Below, in pieces: positions 7,240 to 16,580 of a stretch of DNA of 64,000 nt. A model generated the notes under the pieces. It saw only the letters and a list, made by a program, of their open reading frames with translations. It was not told the DNA's origin and did no database searches. The translations under genes were made by a program, and so were the position numbers. The DNA is from Halobacteriales archaeon QH_7_66_36 (lineage in GTDB: Archaea > Halobacteriota > Halobacteria > Halobacteriales > Haloarculaceae): the NCBI GenBank assembly GCA_003021175.1, contig PXQV01000011.1, positions 62,001-126,000 on the forward strand. The letters run 5' to 3'. The stretch's first letter is position 1, and the number at the start of each line of letters is the position of its first letter.

Positions 7240-8514
7240 CTACTCGTACAGCGGATGCTCGTCGGTGAGCGCGTCGACCTCGGCGGCAGCCTCGGCCTTC
7301 ACAGTCTCGTCGTCGGGCGCGTCGACGACGTTCGCGATGATGTCTGCGACCCGTTGCATCTCTGCCTCTCCGAAGCCGCGGGTGGTGAGGCCGGGCGTCC
7401 CGGCGCGGATGCCCGACGGATCGAACGGTGAACGCGTCTCGCCGGGCACCGTGTTCGCGTTCAGGACGAGACCGACCTCTTCGAGCGCGTCCTCGGCCGT
7501 GCCGCCGGTCGTGTCGGGATGTGACGGCCGGAGGTCGACCAACACGAGGTGGGTGTCGGTGCCGCCCGAGACGATCTCGAAGCCGTGGTCCGCCAGCCGG
7601 TCGGCCAGCGCCTCTGCGTTGTCCACGACCTGCTGTGCGTACGCCTCAAACTTGGGGGTGAGCGCCTCCTCGAAGCCGACGGCCTTGCCCGCGACGTTGT
7701 GCATCAGGGGGCCGCCCTGCGCGCCGGGGAAGACGGCATTGTCGATGTCGTCAGCGTGTTTCTCGTCGCACATGATGATGCCGCCGCGACCGGCGCGGAT
7801 GGTCTTGTGCGTCGAGCCGGTGACGAAGTCCGCGACGCCGACCGGCGACTCGTGAACGCCCGCAGCGACCAGCCCGGTGATGTGCGCGATGTCTGCCAGA
7901 TGGTACGCATCGACCGCGTCAGCGGCCGCCTGCACCCGCTCGAATTCGACCTCGCGGGGGTACGCCGAGAAGCCGGAGACGATCACGTCCGGTTTGAACG
8001 CCTCCGCCTGCTCGCGGAGCCCCTCGTAGTCGAGATAGCCGGTTTCGGGGTCGACCTCGTACTGCTCGACCTCGTAGGTCTGGCCGGCGAAGTTCGCCGG
8101 GTGGCCGTGCGAGAGGTGGCCGCCGTGGGTCAGGTCCAACGAGAGGATCTTGTCGCCCGGATCGAGGATGGCGGTGTAGACGCCCATGTTCGCCTGCGTG
8201 CCGGAGTGAGGCTGGACGTTGACGTGCTCGGCACCCCACAGCTCCTTCGCGCGCTCGATGGCGAGTTCCTCGACGGTGTCGGCGTGCTCACAGCCGGCGT
8301 AGTAGCGCTCGCCGGGGTAGCCCTCCGCGTACTTGTTCGTGAGCGCCGACCCCTGTGCTTCGAGGACGGCCTCGGAGACGTGGTTCTCGCTCGCGATCAT
8401 CGCCAGCGTGTCGCGCTGGCGCTCGATCTCGTCGTCGAGCGCGTCGGCGACCGCCGGGTCGGCGGCGCGAACCTCGTCGTAGCGGCCCGCCTCTTCGATC
8501 TGCTCCTGACTCAT
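7240..8514 (-). CDS. glyA: Serine hydroxymethyltransferase GlyA
   Basis: PLP enzyme converting serine and tetrahydrofolate to glycine and 5,10-methylene-THF. The 424-residue protein has the expected motifs: IASENHVSEAVLEAQGSALTNKYAEGYPG near the N-terminus (quoted parts ASENH, NKYAEGYPG), HSGTQANMGVY, DIAHITGLVAAG and the PLP-lysine motif STHKTIRAGRGG. The C-terminal IRAGTPGLTTRGFGEAEM is also typical. ATG 8514 (MSQEQIEEAG) is chosen; the upstream extension is not acidic. Works with FolD, encoded 0.5 kb away on the same strand. Confidence 0.96.
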   Translation of the reverse strand: MSQEQIEEAGRYDEVRAADPAVADALDDEIERQRDTLAMIASENHVSEAVLEAQGSALTNKYAEGYPGERYYAGCEHADTVEELAIERAKELWGAEHVNVQPHSGTQANMGVYTAILDPGDKILSLDLTHGGHLSHGHPANFAGQTYEVEQYEVDPETGYLDYEGLREQAEAFKPDVIVSGFSAYPREVEFERVQAAADAVDAYHLADIAHITGLVAAGVHESPVGVADFVTGSTHKTIRAGRGGIIMCDEKHADDIDNAVFPGAQGGPLMHNVAGKAVGFEEALTPKFEAYAQQVVDNAEALADRLADHGFEIVSGGTDTHLVLVDLRPSHPDTTGGTAEDALEEVGLVLNANTVPGETRSPFDPSGIRAGTPGLTTRGFGEAEMQRVADIIANVVDAPDDETVKAEAAAEVDALTDEHPLYE

Positions 8515-8609
8515 GCGTTCCTCTTCGGGTCTGTGACAAAGAAGGTGTTCGTCTCCGGCAACCCCGCTCCCGATGGGTTGATACGGTCGGCGCACGGCGT
8601 CCCGAGGTG

Positions 8610-10571
8610 ATGGTAGAGTGGGTGCGGGCTGACGGGACGATCCGCGCGTTCGGCCGCGGCGGGTCGGTCGCGCTCGTCACCGACGGCTGGACACCAACCT
8701 CCCCAGCACACCCGCTCCCGTACCCGGCGGACGCGGGACTCGCCGGCCGCCTCCGGGCGCTCGAACTCGACGCACCGGCGACGCTCGTCGACCGTGATGC
8801 GTCCGAGAACGGAACCACCGCACTCGACGCCGGCGAACATCTGCTTCGAACGACGGGCGACGGACTCACGGCCGCAGTCCGCTTCGCTGGCCCCGGGAGC
8901 CTCAGGCTCGGCGACGAACCGACGCTCCGCTTCTCGGATCCGAGGCCGGTTTCGATCGGACTCCGAGACGCGAATCCCGACCCGGAGACGATCCGCGTCC
9001 CGCGCACGCCGGCCGGGGTGGCCGCGGCCGTCACCGCCGCCGGGGAGACGCTCCCCGACGGCCCCGACCGGTCGCTTCCACCGTACCGCCCACATCCGCC
9101 GCTCGTCGCCTTCGACGACGACGCGTCCCTCCCCGACCCGGGCGGCGCAGGCCCGGTGTTCGCGGTGCCGGAGGACCTCGCTACCGTGCTCGTGGCGGCG
9201 CCGCTCGCCTACTATCTCGGCGCTGAACTGCGGGTGGGCGCGGACGCACCGGTCGTTCGGTTCCCGACAACAGGATCGGAGCGGGCGTTCAGTCGGCTCC
9301 CTGCGCTCGCCAGCGAGGTGGCCGCCGCGCTCCGGCGCGTCGTCCACCTCGACCGCTGTTCGCGGCAGACACCCGGCGAAGCGTTCGACCGGACGCCGCT
9401 GGCCGCCCGTGCACTCACCCCGGAAGCCGTCGAGCGCGTTCCGCCCGGCGTACGTTACGCGACGTTCCTCGACGCCGACGTGGACGCGAGCGAGCTGCCG
9501 GAGTGGCACCTCTCCACGTACGTCGACGCCTCCTACGAGCGGGCACAGACGCTCCCGTCGCTGCTCGACCGCCTCTCGCTCGTGTATCCCGCCGAGGCGA
9601 CCGAGATGGAGCCGAGCGACCTGCTGGAGTCGTCGCTCGACGACTTCTTCCGCGGAGCCGTCTCGGTCACTCCGCTCGCGCCCGAACTCGGTGTCGGCCG
9701 CGCTCACGCGTGGCTCGCGGACGGCGAGGTGGTCGACGCGTTCAAGACGACGCCCGCAGCCTACGAGCACGCCCGCAGCCGCCCGGCGACAGGTGACGCA
9801 CTCGACGTGACCCTCGTCCTGAACGACCCGGAGATGGACGCAGAGCTGGCCGTCGCCGACGTGTACCGCGACCACGCCGGCACCGTCCCGCTCGACGTGA
9901 CCGTTCGGGAGGAGCTCTCCACCGACGAGTTGGCCGCGACGCTGGAGCGGTCTCACGATTTTCTCCACTACGTCGGCCACTGCGAGGCCGACGGACTCCG
10001 GTGTTCGGACGGGCATCTGTCGGCGTCGTCGCTGTCCCGATCCGGCGCGCGCGCCTTCTTCCTCAACGCCTGCGGCTCCTATCACGAGGGGGAGCGACTC
10101 GTGAAACGCGGGAGCGTCGCCGGTGCCGTCACGCTCGAAAAGGTGTTGAACGAGCAGGCGGCGAAGGTCGGCACGGCGTTCGGCCGCCTCGTCGTCGCCG
10201 GCTACGGGGTCGACCGTGCGCTCTCCGTGGCCCGGCGTCGAGTGATGATGGGGAAAGACTACGCCGCCGTCGGTGACGGGACGGCGACGATTGCTCCCGC
10301 GGTCGGCGAGCCGGCAATCGCCACCGTCGAGCCGGGGTCGGGGAGCGAGCTCGACGTGACGTACGAGCCGGCACCCGGTGCCGGGAGTCACTACGACGAC
10401 CCGTTCGACGACGGCCACGGGCCTCGCGGCGATCCCGCGACGGCACAGCTCACCCGGCACGAACTCGCCAACTTCTTGGAGGGCCGAACGCTCCCGGTCG
10501 TCTTCGACGGCGAGTTCCGGTGGAGCGAGTCGCTGGTCGCAGAGCTCACCGCAACCCGGCGTATCCGGTGA
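8610..10571 (+). CDS. CHAT-domain (caspase-like) protein, orphan
   Basis: A 653-residue soluble protein. The N-terminal ~400 residues contain no recognised domain. The C-terminal part has CHAT peptidase hallmarks: a His in FLHYVGHCEADGL (His457) and a Cys in FFLNACGSYHEGE (Cys488), followed by KRGSVAGAVTLEKVLNEQA and a helix with GTAFGRLVVAGYGVDRALSV. In other systems CHAT proteases are caspase-like effectors cleaving defence or separase-like targets. No obvious sensor or substrate gene adjoins it. The start is ATG 8610; GTG 8607 is possible. The domain call is well supported, the role is unknown. Confidence 0.8.
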   Translation: MVEWVRADGTIRAFGRGGSVALVTDGWTPTSPAHPLPYPADAGLAGRLRALELDAPATLVDRDASENGTTALDAGEHLLRTTGDGLTAAVRFAGPGSLRLGDEPTLRFSDPRPVSIGLRDANPDPETIRVPRTPAGVAAAVTAAGETLPDGPDRSLPPYRPHPPLVAFDDDASLPDPGGAGPVFAVPEDLATVLVAAPLAYYLGAELRVGADAPVVRFPTTGSERAFSRLPALASEVAAALRRVVHLDRCSRQTPGEAFDRTPLAARALTPEAVERVPPGVRYATFLDADVDASELPEWHLSTYVDASYERAQTLPSLLDRLSLVYPAEATEMEPSDLLESSLDDFFRGAVSVTPLAPELGVGRAHAWLADGEVVDAFKTTPAAYEHARSRPATGDALDVTLVLNDPEMDAELAVADVYRDHAGTVPLDVTVREELSTDELAATLERSHDFLHYVGHCEADGLRCSDGHLSASSLSRSGARAFFLNACGSYHEGERLVKRGSVAGAVTLEKVLNEQAAKVGTAFGRLVVAGYGVDRALSVARRRVMMGKDYAAVGDGTATIAPAVGEPAIATVEPGSGSELDVTYEPAPGAGSHYDDPFDDGHGPRGDPATAQLTRHELANFLEGRTLPVVFDGEFRWSESLVAELTATRRIR

Positions 10572-10667
10572 CTGCCCGCCAGTCGACAGAACCGTCTCCG
10601 CGTCCTCTTCCGAATTCGACTCGGCGAGAATCGGGGTTATGGAGTAGTTATTGTCTCAATAGGCGCT

Positions 10668-10678
10668 AATATTATACA
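10668..10678 (+). promoter_or_regulatory. TATA box of the TbsP-like gene
   Basis: AATATTATACA in an AT-rich pocket, centred 28 nt before the ATG at 10701. It favours ATG 10701 over the GTG one codon upstream and implies a leaderless transcript. Confidence 0.65.
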
Positions 10679-10700
10679 TCGCGAGCGCTTAGTTACAGTG

Positions 10701-11519
10701 ATGACATTCGACAAGAACCGATTTGAGCCGGCAGTCGCAGACATTCTTCGCAGAGCGATCGACGCGGCCGACGACGAACTGTACGTAGTAAACCCTGACG
10801 TCACCGTCCTCGAGAACCTCCTCGACGAGCTCGGGATGGACGACGAGCCGGTCGTCAAGCTGCTCGCGGCCGACGCGACGCTGAAGGAGATGGCGCGAGA
10901 TTTCAAGCTCGCGAGCGCGGCCGCCGACCTCCGCGACGCGGGCCGACTCGACCTCCGCGTGTACGAGGGGACGGACAACACGCTGCTCGTCACCGAGGAG
11001 TCGGTCGTCGCCGTCGTCGCCACCGGCGACGGGGCGGCCGGCCTCGCGGCCGACGACGACTCGTTCATCGGGGACGCCTACGAGGAGTACGCGACCGCCT
11101 TCGCGGACAGCGAGGCGTTCGGGCTCCGCACGCCCGGCATCACCGAGGTGCAGGAGTCGCTCGCCGGCAGTCTCGGCGACGACACGGCGTCGGACTTCGA
11201 CGGCGTGCTCTCGTCGATGGAGACGGCCCGCGGCGACGGCGACGATCTAGACGAGGTGACCGTCTCGCTGCTCGTGGCCGCGAAGAACGAGGAACTGCTG
11301 TACGACATCTCGAAGTGGGGCGAGGACGTCGGTATCGCCTCGAAGGCGACGTTCTCCCGCACCAAGAGCGAGCTGGAGGAAGCGGGCCTGCTCGGCACCG
11401 AGAAGGTGCCGATAGATGTCGGCCGTCCGCGGCTCCGGCTGAAGCTCGGCGACGACCGACTGCGTGAGGCCTCTGCCGGCGAACTCGCCTCCGTCGCGCA
11501 GTCCGTCCTTGCGAAATAA
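10701..11519 (+). CDS. TbsP-like transcriptional regulator (DUF5821 family)
   Basis: A 272-residue haloarchaeal regulator. The N-terminal two thirds hold a sensor-like domain (DELYVVNPDVTVLENLLDEL, then VVKLLAADATLKEMARDFKL and a TEESVVAVV strand). The C-terminal winged helix is visible as LLYDISKWGEDVGIASKATFSRTKSELEEAGLLGTEKV, quoted in parts only: ASKATFSRTKSELEEAGLL. This fits the family of Haloferax TbsP, which acts with TrmB on gluconeogenic gene control. The family call is by recognition of layout and motif, not by alignment; targets here are unknown. Confidence 0.65.
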   Translation: MTFDKNRFEPAVADILRRAIDAADDELYVVNPDVTVLENLLDELGMDDEPVVKLLAADATLKEMARDFKLASAAADLRDAGRLDLRVYEGTDNTLLVTEESVVAVVATGDGAAGLAADDDSFIGDAYEEYATAFADSEAFGLRTPGITEVQESLAGSLGDDTASDFDGVLSSMETARGDGDDLDEVTVSLLVAAKNEELLYDISKWGEDVGIASKATFSRTKSELEEAGLLGTEKVPIDVGRPRLRLKLGDDRLREASAGELASVAQSVLAK

Positions 11520-11553
11520 CGGGCTTTTTCTCCTCTCCTGACCCAGCGACGGC

Positions 11554-13163
11554 ATGCACGTTGGACTCGTTGGGAGCGGCGACGCCGCGGACGCGGTTCG
11601 TGACGCCGTAGCGCCGGCCGTCACGTCAGTCACCGGACTGGACCCGAAGGCCGTCGCCAACGTTGATCTCGCAGTCGTCGTCGGCCCGGCCGGGAGTGAC
11701 GACTTCACCGCGGCGAACCGGACGGCACGCGAGAGCGGCACGCCGTGGCTCGCGGTCGAACTCGGCGGCGTCGGCGGCCACGCGTTCGACGAGGTTTCGG
11801 CCGCAGTCTCCGGATTCGCGCCGGGACAGGTCTGTTTCGACTGTCTCACCCGACGGGTCGCCGCCAACGCCGCGGACGCCGGTCGCGCGGAGACGACCGA
11901 GGCAGACGCCCGACTCGCCGGTGCCGTCGCCGGCCGCGAAGCCGTTCGGCTGGCCGACGGCGAGGCGTCACCGGCGCTGGGTGGCGTCATCGAGATACCC
12001 CACGCACGGCGACGGTTCCTCCCCGTTCCGGGGTGTGAATGTGCCGGTGTTCGAGAGCGTGGCCTCGACCGGAGCCACGAGCCCCGGGAGCTGGAGGCGG
12101 CGCTGGCGGCCGCGGAGGCCGCGGTCGACGACCGGGTCGGCATCGTCCGCGAGATCGGCGAGGCCGAGTCGTTCCCGATCCCCTACTATCTCGCGACGCT
12201 GGCCGACACGGACGGATTCTCGGACGCGCAGGCGAGCCGCAGAGCCGCCGGCGTCGCCCCCGGCTGGGACGCCGCGTTCATGAAGGCGCTCGGCGAGGGA
12301 CTGGAGCGGTACGCCGCCGGCGTCTACCGGACAAGCGGGAGCGACCGGGCACCGGCCGCGGAACTGCCCGACTGCGTCCCGCCGTCGCGGTTCGTCACCT
12401 CGCCTGACTTCGATGAGCCGGACGCGACCGCCCCCATCCAGTGGGTCCCCGGCGAACACTTCGAAACCGGAGTGCGGGTAAAACTCCCCGCCGAGTTCGT
12501 CCACTTTCCCCCGCCGGAACCACGCCACCGGCCGGCCATCACGACCGGTCTCGGTCTCGGCAACGGTGGCGTCGAGGCGCTCCTCTCCGGGCTCTACGAG
12601 GTAATCGAGCGCGACGCGGCGATGCTGGCGTGGTACTCCACCTTCGAGCCACTGGGGCTGTCGGTCGAGACGGACCGCTACCGGACGCTCGCGAAGCGCG
12701 CCCGCTCGGAATCGCTCGACGCGACCGCGCTCCTCCTGACGCAGGACGTCGACGTGCCGGTCGTCGCGGCGTGTCTCCACCGCGACGCCGGCTCGTGGCC
12801 TCGCTTCGCCGCCGGGATGAGCGCCGACCTCGACCCGGCGACTGCGGCCGCCGACGCGCTCGAAGAGGCGCTGCAAAACTGGGTCGAACTTCGCGGGATG
12901 GGCCGTGCGGACGCCGCCGACGAGTCCGGCGCTATCGGCTCGTACGCGGAGTTCCGGTCGTCGACGCCGGGATGGACCCGTACGCCGCGCGGCTCACGAC
13001 GCGTGATCTCGAACGGATGGGCTTCGAGGCCGTCCGCGCGCTCGTTCCCGCCGCACAGCCGCTGTTCACCGACGAACCGTACTTCGGGGAGCGTGCCGAG
13101 CGCGTCCCCCGCGAGTTGGGATTCGAGCCGCGACTCGACCGCGACCACCACCCGTTCCCGTAG
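11554..13163 (+). pseudogene. YcaO-domain protein, disrupted by frameshift and internal deletion
   Basis: The N-terminal ~180 residues are ThiF/E1-like (MHVGLVGSGDAADAVRDAV, then QVCFDCLTRRVAANAA), as in azoline/thioamide-forming cyclodehydratases. The YcaO domain follows with its ATP-binding glutamates (EGLERYAAGVYR, YEVIERDAAMLAW, DALEEALQNW). After GSYAEF near 12955 the frame is lost. The true C-terminus continues in another frame from VVDAGMDPYAARLTTRDLER (12957) to the proline-rich end DRDHHPFP and the stop at 13161. Compared with homologs I recall, about 40-50 residues are missing at the junction, so this is a deletion plus frameshift. YcaO enzymes activate backbone amides with ATP. Confidence 0.75.
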
Positions 13164-13169
13164 CGGCGG

Positions 13170-14345
13170 TCAGATCCCGAACGTCGCTCGAAGCATATCG
13201 CGCGTGCCGGGACCGAGACCGACTGCGAGGATGGCGACCAGCAGCAACACCGCGTAGCGCGGCTCGTCCTCGAATATTGGCTCGTCGAACACCCAGACGA
13301 CCAGCGTCGCGGCGACGAGTTTCACGACGAGAAACGCCCACGAGGTGCCGATCAGCTCCGAGAGCCACGCCGGCTGGACGGACTGGGTCACGTCGATGAT
13401 GAACCGGTTCACGGGGTGTTTGGGGCCGTACTCGACGGGAATGCCGATGGCGTTCACCCAGTCGGCCGCGAGCACGTTCGCCACGCCGTCGATGGCGTGC
13501 CCGAAGACGACGACGATCCCGAGACGGCCCGTCCCCGCGTTGATCTCGGGTTTCACCCGCTCCACGAGCGCGTACGTCCCGACCGCGAGGACGGCGGCCA
13601 AGCCGACCGTCAGACCGGTCATCTGCGGATAGAAGCCCGCGCCCGGAACGTCGCCCGCGAGGCTGGTCGGGACGAAGTACAGCAGGAGGCCGAGGGTGAA
13701 CAGCGTCACCGCCGCCCCAGTGGCGAACAGCGGCCGGTCGTAGCCGTCGAAGACGCCGCGACGTGCCCCACGGACCCCGAGCACGAGCGCGGCGAGCGTG
13801 ACGAAGAAGACGGTGAAGTAGATGACGGGCGAGATGATGAGCGCGTTCCACGGATAGCCGAGGACGGCGTCGGCCCCCTGCGGGATGGCGTCGTTGGCGT
13901 CCTCGACCACGCGGAGCGCACCGCCGAAGAAGCCGAACGGCACCAGCGCGTAGAAGAGCCGCTTCGAGCCGCCCACGTCCAGCCGGTCGAGGAGGTCGAG
14001 CAAGCCGGCGAGGAAGAAGACGAGCGTGACGGCGTAGCCGATCTCGCTGACGACCGTGTACCCCGGCTCCGCGACGACCGTCTCCGCGTCGGCGGTGGTA
14101 CACATCGAGCGAGAGTAGAGCAGTTCCGGACCGCCCGTTCGCATCGCGGCACAGACGGCGTTGTTCGCGTCGGCGTACACCGGCCCCCAGAAGTAATGCC
14201 AGAGGAAGCGGTCCCAGACGAGTTCCGGGGCGATCAACACGCCGCCGGCGACCACCGCCACGACGGCGACGAGCGTCGCCAGCCACGTCTGTCCGCGACT
14301 CCACGAGCGGGGCCGGAGCCAGCCAGAACGGCGCTCTCGTGACAC
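13170..14345 (-). CDS. DUF63 family multi-spanning membrane protein
   Basis: A 391-residue protein with about eight to nine predicted membrane segments. Family marks include [20 protein letters not shown], a Cys/Asn-rich external loop, the repeated [15 protein letters not shown] and [15 protein letters not shown] with conserved charged residues. GTG 14345 (VSRERRSGW) is chosen because codons further up overlap the phosphatase gene. Typical for archaeal DUF63, whose role is unknown. It lies 65 nt downstream of the inositol-phosphatase-family gene, so the two may be co-expressed. Confidence 0.9.
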   Translation of the reverse strand: MSRERRSGWLRPRSWSRGQTWLATLVAVVAVVAGGVLIAPELVWDRFLWHYFWGPVYADANNAVCAAMRTGGPELLYSRSMCTTADAETVVAEPGYTVVSEIGYAVTLVFFLAGLLDLLDRLDVGGSKRLFYALVPFGFFGGALRVVEDANDAIPQGADAVLGYPWNALIISPVIYFTVFFVTLAALVLGVRGARRGVFDGYDRPLFATGAAVTLFTLGLLLYFVPTSLAGDVPGAGFYPQMTGLTVGLAAVLAVGTYALVERVKPEINAGTGRLGIVVVFGHAIDGVANVLAADWVNAIGIPVEYGPKHPVNRFIIDVTQSVQPAWLSELIGTSWAFLVVKLVAATLVVWVFDEPIFEDEPRYAVLLLVAILAVGLGPGTRDMLRATFGI

Positions 14346-14410
14346 GTCCGGCTTCCGGTTCGGCTTCGGTTTCAGCGTTCCGATGGGTCGCGGCCGGCGT
14401 GCACGACCGG

Positions 14411-15217
14411 TCAGGCGGCGTCCTCGACCGCGCGAGCGGCCGCGAGCACCTCCTCGTGCGCGTGCCCGTTCGACGCGACCAGCCCCGTCGAATCGTGTCG
14501 CCACCGCTCGCCGTCGAGCCCGGTGACGGTGCCGCCCGCCCGCTCGATCATGAACGCGCCCGCGACCACGTCCCACGGATGGGCCGCCACGTTCGTGAAC
14601 GCGCCGTCGAGTTGGCCGGCGGCCACCATCGAGAGCGTGGCCTGCGCACTGCCGACCCGACGGAGGTCGCCGAACCGCTCGACCGTCTCCCGGCACGCGA
14701 CGGCGTACTCCTCGCGGCGGTCACGGCCCCACCAGACCGTGGGCGTGACCGTCATCGCCGCCGGAGCCGTCTCGTCGCTGACCGTGACCCGCTCGCCGTT
14801 CAGGAACATGGCCTCGCCGTCGGCCGTGTACACGTCCCCGAGCACGGGCAGCGCGTTCGCCGCGGCGACCGCCTCGCCGTCGTGGACGGCCGCCACGCTC
14901 GTCGCCCAGACGGGCACGTCGCGCACGAAGTTGTTCGTCCCGTCTATCGGGTCGATGATCCACGCCGAGCCGGCGTCGGGGACCGACTTCAGCTCGTCTC
15001 CCTCCTCACCGACGACGGCGTCCTCGGGATACTCCGTGCGGATGGCCGCGATCACCTGTCGCTGTGCGTCTCGGTCGGCGCGCGTCACCACGTCCGTCTT
15101 GCCCGCCTTCGTCTCGACGGGGACCGCATCGCGGAAGAGTCCCGCCGCGACGGCACCGCCCGCTCGTGCCGCTCGCTCCGCTAAATCCGCCCGCTGGCTC
15201 GCGTCCGTGTCGGTCAT
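14411..15217 (-). CDS. Inositol monophosphatase / fructose-1,6-bisphosphatase family protein
   Basis: A 268-residue metal-dependent sugar phosphatase. Metal-binding motifs are all present: VVGEEGDE (about residue 68), [11 protein letters not shown] (about residue 87) and the C-terminal [17 protein letters not shown]. In archaea such enzymes dephosphorylate inositol-1-phosphate or fructose-1,6-bisphosphate, and the substrate cannot be decided here. ATG 15217 is the only good start. Same strand as DUF63. Confidence 0.9.
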   Translation of the reverse strand: MTDTDASQRADLAERAARAGGAVAAGLFRDAVPVETKAGKTDVVTRADRDAQRQVIAAIRTEYPEDAVVGEEGDELKSVPDAGSAWIIDPIDGTNNFVRDVPVWATSVAAVHDGEAVAAANALPVLGDVYTADGEAMFLNGERVTVSDETAPAAMTVTPTVWWGRDRREEYAVACRETVERFGDLRRVGSAQATLSMVAAGQLDGAFTNVAAHPWDVVAGAFMIERAGGTVTGLDGERWRHDSTGLVASNGHAHEEVLAAARAVEDAA

Positions 15218-15314
15218 GACACAACACGACAGCGACCGGGCAAAGGGCCGTTGGTTTCACGGGCGGACGCCGCCGAGGAGTAAACCACTCCCGTCCGCGC
15301 CGGCTACCCGTCGT

Positions 15315-15758
15315 ATGGCCCGCCCACCGCATCTCGTCGCGGACGGCGACGAACTGTGTCTCGACGCCGCCGTCGACGGCACCCGCCGTGAACTCTCGCT
15401 CTCGGACCGCGCGGAAGCCCTGCTGGTCGACGACCTCGATTACGGCAACGCCGACCTCGTTCCGTTCGTCGTCGTGAAGGCGCTCGTGCTCGGCGGCGGC
15501 GCGACGCTCCCCGAGGGAAACGACCCCCGCGAGGCTGCGTGGGGACTCTCGGGGGCTGGCGGCGGGCGCGACCCCACCGCCGAGGACTGCTACCGGACCG
15601 CCGAGTATCTGCGCTCGGTCGAGGTGGAGGCGAACGCCGTCGAGACCCTGCGCGAACACGTGGCCGACACCGGACTGTCGCGGTATCTCACCGCCGACGA
15701 GATCAGTTCGACCGCCGACCGCGTGGGCGGCCTCTCGGACATCGCGCGGGATCTGTAG
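15315..15758 (+). CDS. Haloarchaeal hypothetical protein
   Basis: A 147-residue soluble acidic protein starting MARPPHLVADGDELCLDAAV. The segment DYGNADLVPFVVVKALVLGGGATLP and the following AAWGLSGAGGG look like conserved loops but match nothing I know. The ATG at 15315 is chosen since codons upstream overlap the opposite-strand phosphatase gene. It converges on the tRNA-Leu region. Confidence 0.7.
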   Translation: MARPPHLVADGDELCLDAAVDGTRRELSLSDRAEALLVDDLDYGNADLVPFVVVKALVLGGGATLPEGNDPREAAWGLSGAGGGRDPTAEDCYRTAEYLRSVEVEANAVETLREHVADTGLSRYLTADEISSTADRVGGLSDIARDL

Positions 15759-15775
15759 CTGCCCGGTCGCGCCGT

Positions 15776-15860
15776 GAGGATGATGCGGGGGAAGACCGCC
15801 CCGAGAGCGACCTTCCGGCACTGTTGCCAGTGCGGGGGATGGGATTTGAACCCATGGACC
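15776..15860. repeat. Direct repeat, copy 1 (tRNA-Leu 3' end plus downstream DNA)
   Basis: Identical to 15990-16074 at 84 of 85 positions. It contains the TpsiC arm and acceptor 3' strand of tRNA-Leu plus about 55 nt of DNA lying downstream of the tRNA on the minus strand. Together with the second shared block (15934-15965 versus 16074-16105) it shows a tandem duplication of the tRNA region. Confidence 0.85.
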
Positions 15861-15965
15861 ACCGCGAGACGGTCGTGCTCACTCCGTTCGCACGCTGCGA
15901 CTCGCGTGCCCTCGTTCGCTTCGCTCACGAGGACTCTACAGGAGCGGATCTTGCGTCCGCCGCCG
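15831..15965 (-). pseudogene. tRNA-Leu pseudogene with a 73-nt insertion
   Basis: On the minus strand the anticodon arm is kept, but with one change in the loop (CTCAAGA becomes CGCAAGA, position 33). The variable arm is interrupted at 15861-15933 by 73 nt of palindrome-rich DNA, after which the TpsiC arm and acceptor 3' strand are intact. The 5' acceptor strand and D arm are missing, so it cannot fold into a tRNA. Confidence 0.8.
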
Positions 15966-15989
15966 GTCTCACTATCCGAGCGTCGTCCA

Positions 15990-16074
15990 GAGGATGATGC
16001 GGGGGAAGACCGCCCCGAGAGCGACCTTCCGACACTGTTGCCAGTGCGGGGGATGGGATTTGAACCCATGGACC
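15990..16074. repeat. Direct repeat, copy 2 (within and downstream of tRNA-Leu)
   Basis: Partner of 15776-15860 with one mismatch. This copy joins directly to the intact tRNA-Leu body. Confidence 0.85.
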
Positions 16075-16128
16075 TCTACAGGAGCGGATCTTGAGTCCGC
16101 CGCCGTTTCCCGGCTTGGCTACCCCCGC
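16045..16128 (-). tRNA. tRNA-Leu (anticodon CAA)
   Basis: An 84-nt class II tRNA. The acceptor stem GCGGGGG pairs with CCCCCGC before discriminator A at 16045. The D stem is GCC/GGC, the anticodon stem GCGGA/TCCGC encloses loop CTCAAGA (anticodon CAA at 16093-16091, reading UUG), there is a long variable arm, and the TpsiC arm is ATGGG-TTCAAAT-CCCAT. CCA is not encoded. No intron. Confidence 0.95.
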
Positions 16129-16213
16129 ACGCAGTAGCGTGTCAGCCGGCGCAGGGCAAAACGGTTGCGACACCGCCCGAGGGTTGAAGTCGTCGCTGGC
16201 CGATCATGCTCGT

Positions 16214-16540
16214 ATGCCCTCCGGTGACGTATCCCCGACGGCGTTCGACTACTGCCCGTTCTGCGGGATGCATCTCCCGAGGACGGGGTTCGACGCGCAC
16301 CTCGACGAGTACGACGACTGTGCCGAACGCCGCAGGACGAGCGGCGACGACGACGATTGGGGTGCGCTCGGCGACGCGGACAGCGACTGGCGATCGACGA
16401 ATCTCGGGCGAACCGCGACACTCGCGGCTATCGTCCTCACCATCCTCGGGTACAGTCTGTTCGTCGCGCAAGAACTCCTGCTCGGCGTCCTCGCGTCGGG
16501 CATCGTCGTCGCCGGGTTCCTGTTCGGATCGCGGTCGTAG
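16214..16540 (+). CDS. Zinc-finger membrane protein, hypothetical
   Basis: A 108-residue protein starting MPSGDVSPTAFDYCPFCGMH. The N-terminus has a C2H2-like zinc site (CPFCG, then H and C in FDAHLDEYDDCAERR), then an acidic linker, then two adjacent membrane segments at about residues 70-86 and 89-103. Haloarchaeal zinc-finger/membrane-anchor proteins of this layout have no known function. ATG 16214 excludes the upstream stretch that overlaps the tRNA. Confidence 0.7.
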   Translation: MPSGDVSPTAFDYCPFCGMHLPRTGFDAHLDEYDDCAERRRTSGDDDDWGALGDADSDWRSTNLGRTATLAAIVLTILGYSLFVAQELLLGVLASGIVVAGFLFGSRS

Positions 16541-16580
16541 CCGACGACGGACTTACCCGCTCTAAGAAGTATCTCCGAGC

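Noticed and set aside
8511-10460. 649-codon minus-strand frame opposite the CHAT-like gene.
   Set aside because: Composition (Arg/Gly/Val) is unlike neighbouring proteins, and the plus strand has recognisable CHAT motifs.
15776-16128. Direct repeats around tRNA-Leu as attL/attR of an integrated element.
   Set aside because: Only about 130 nt lies between them, with no integrase or other gene; a tandem duplication fits better.
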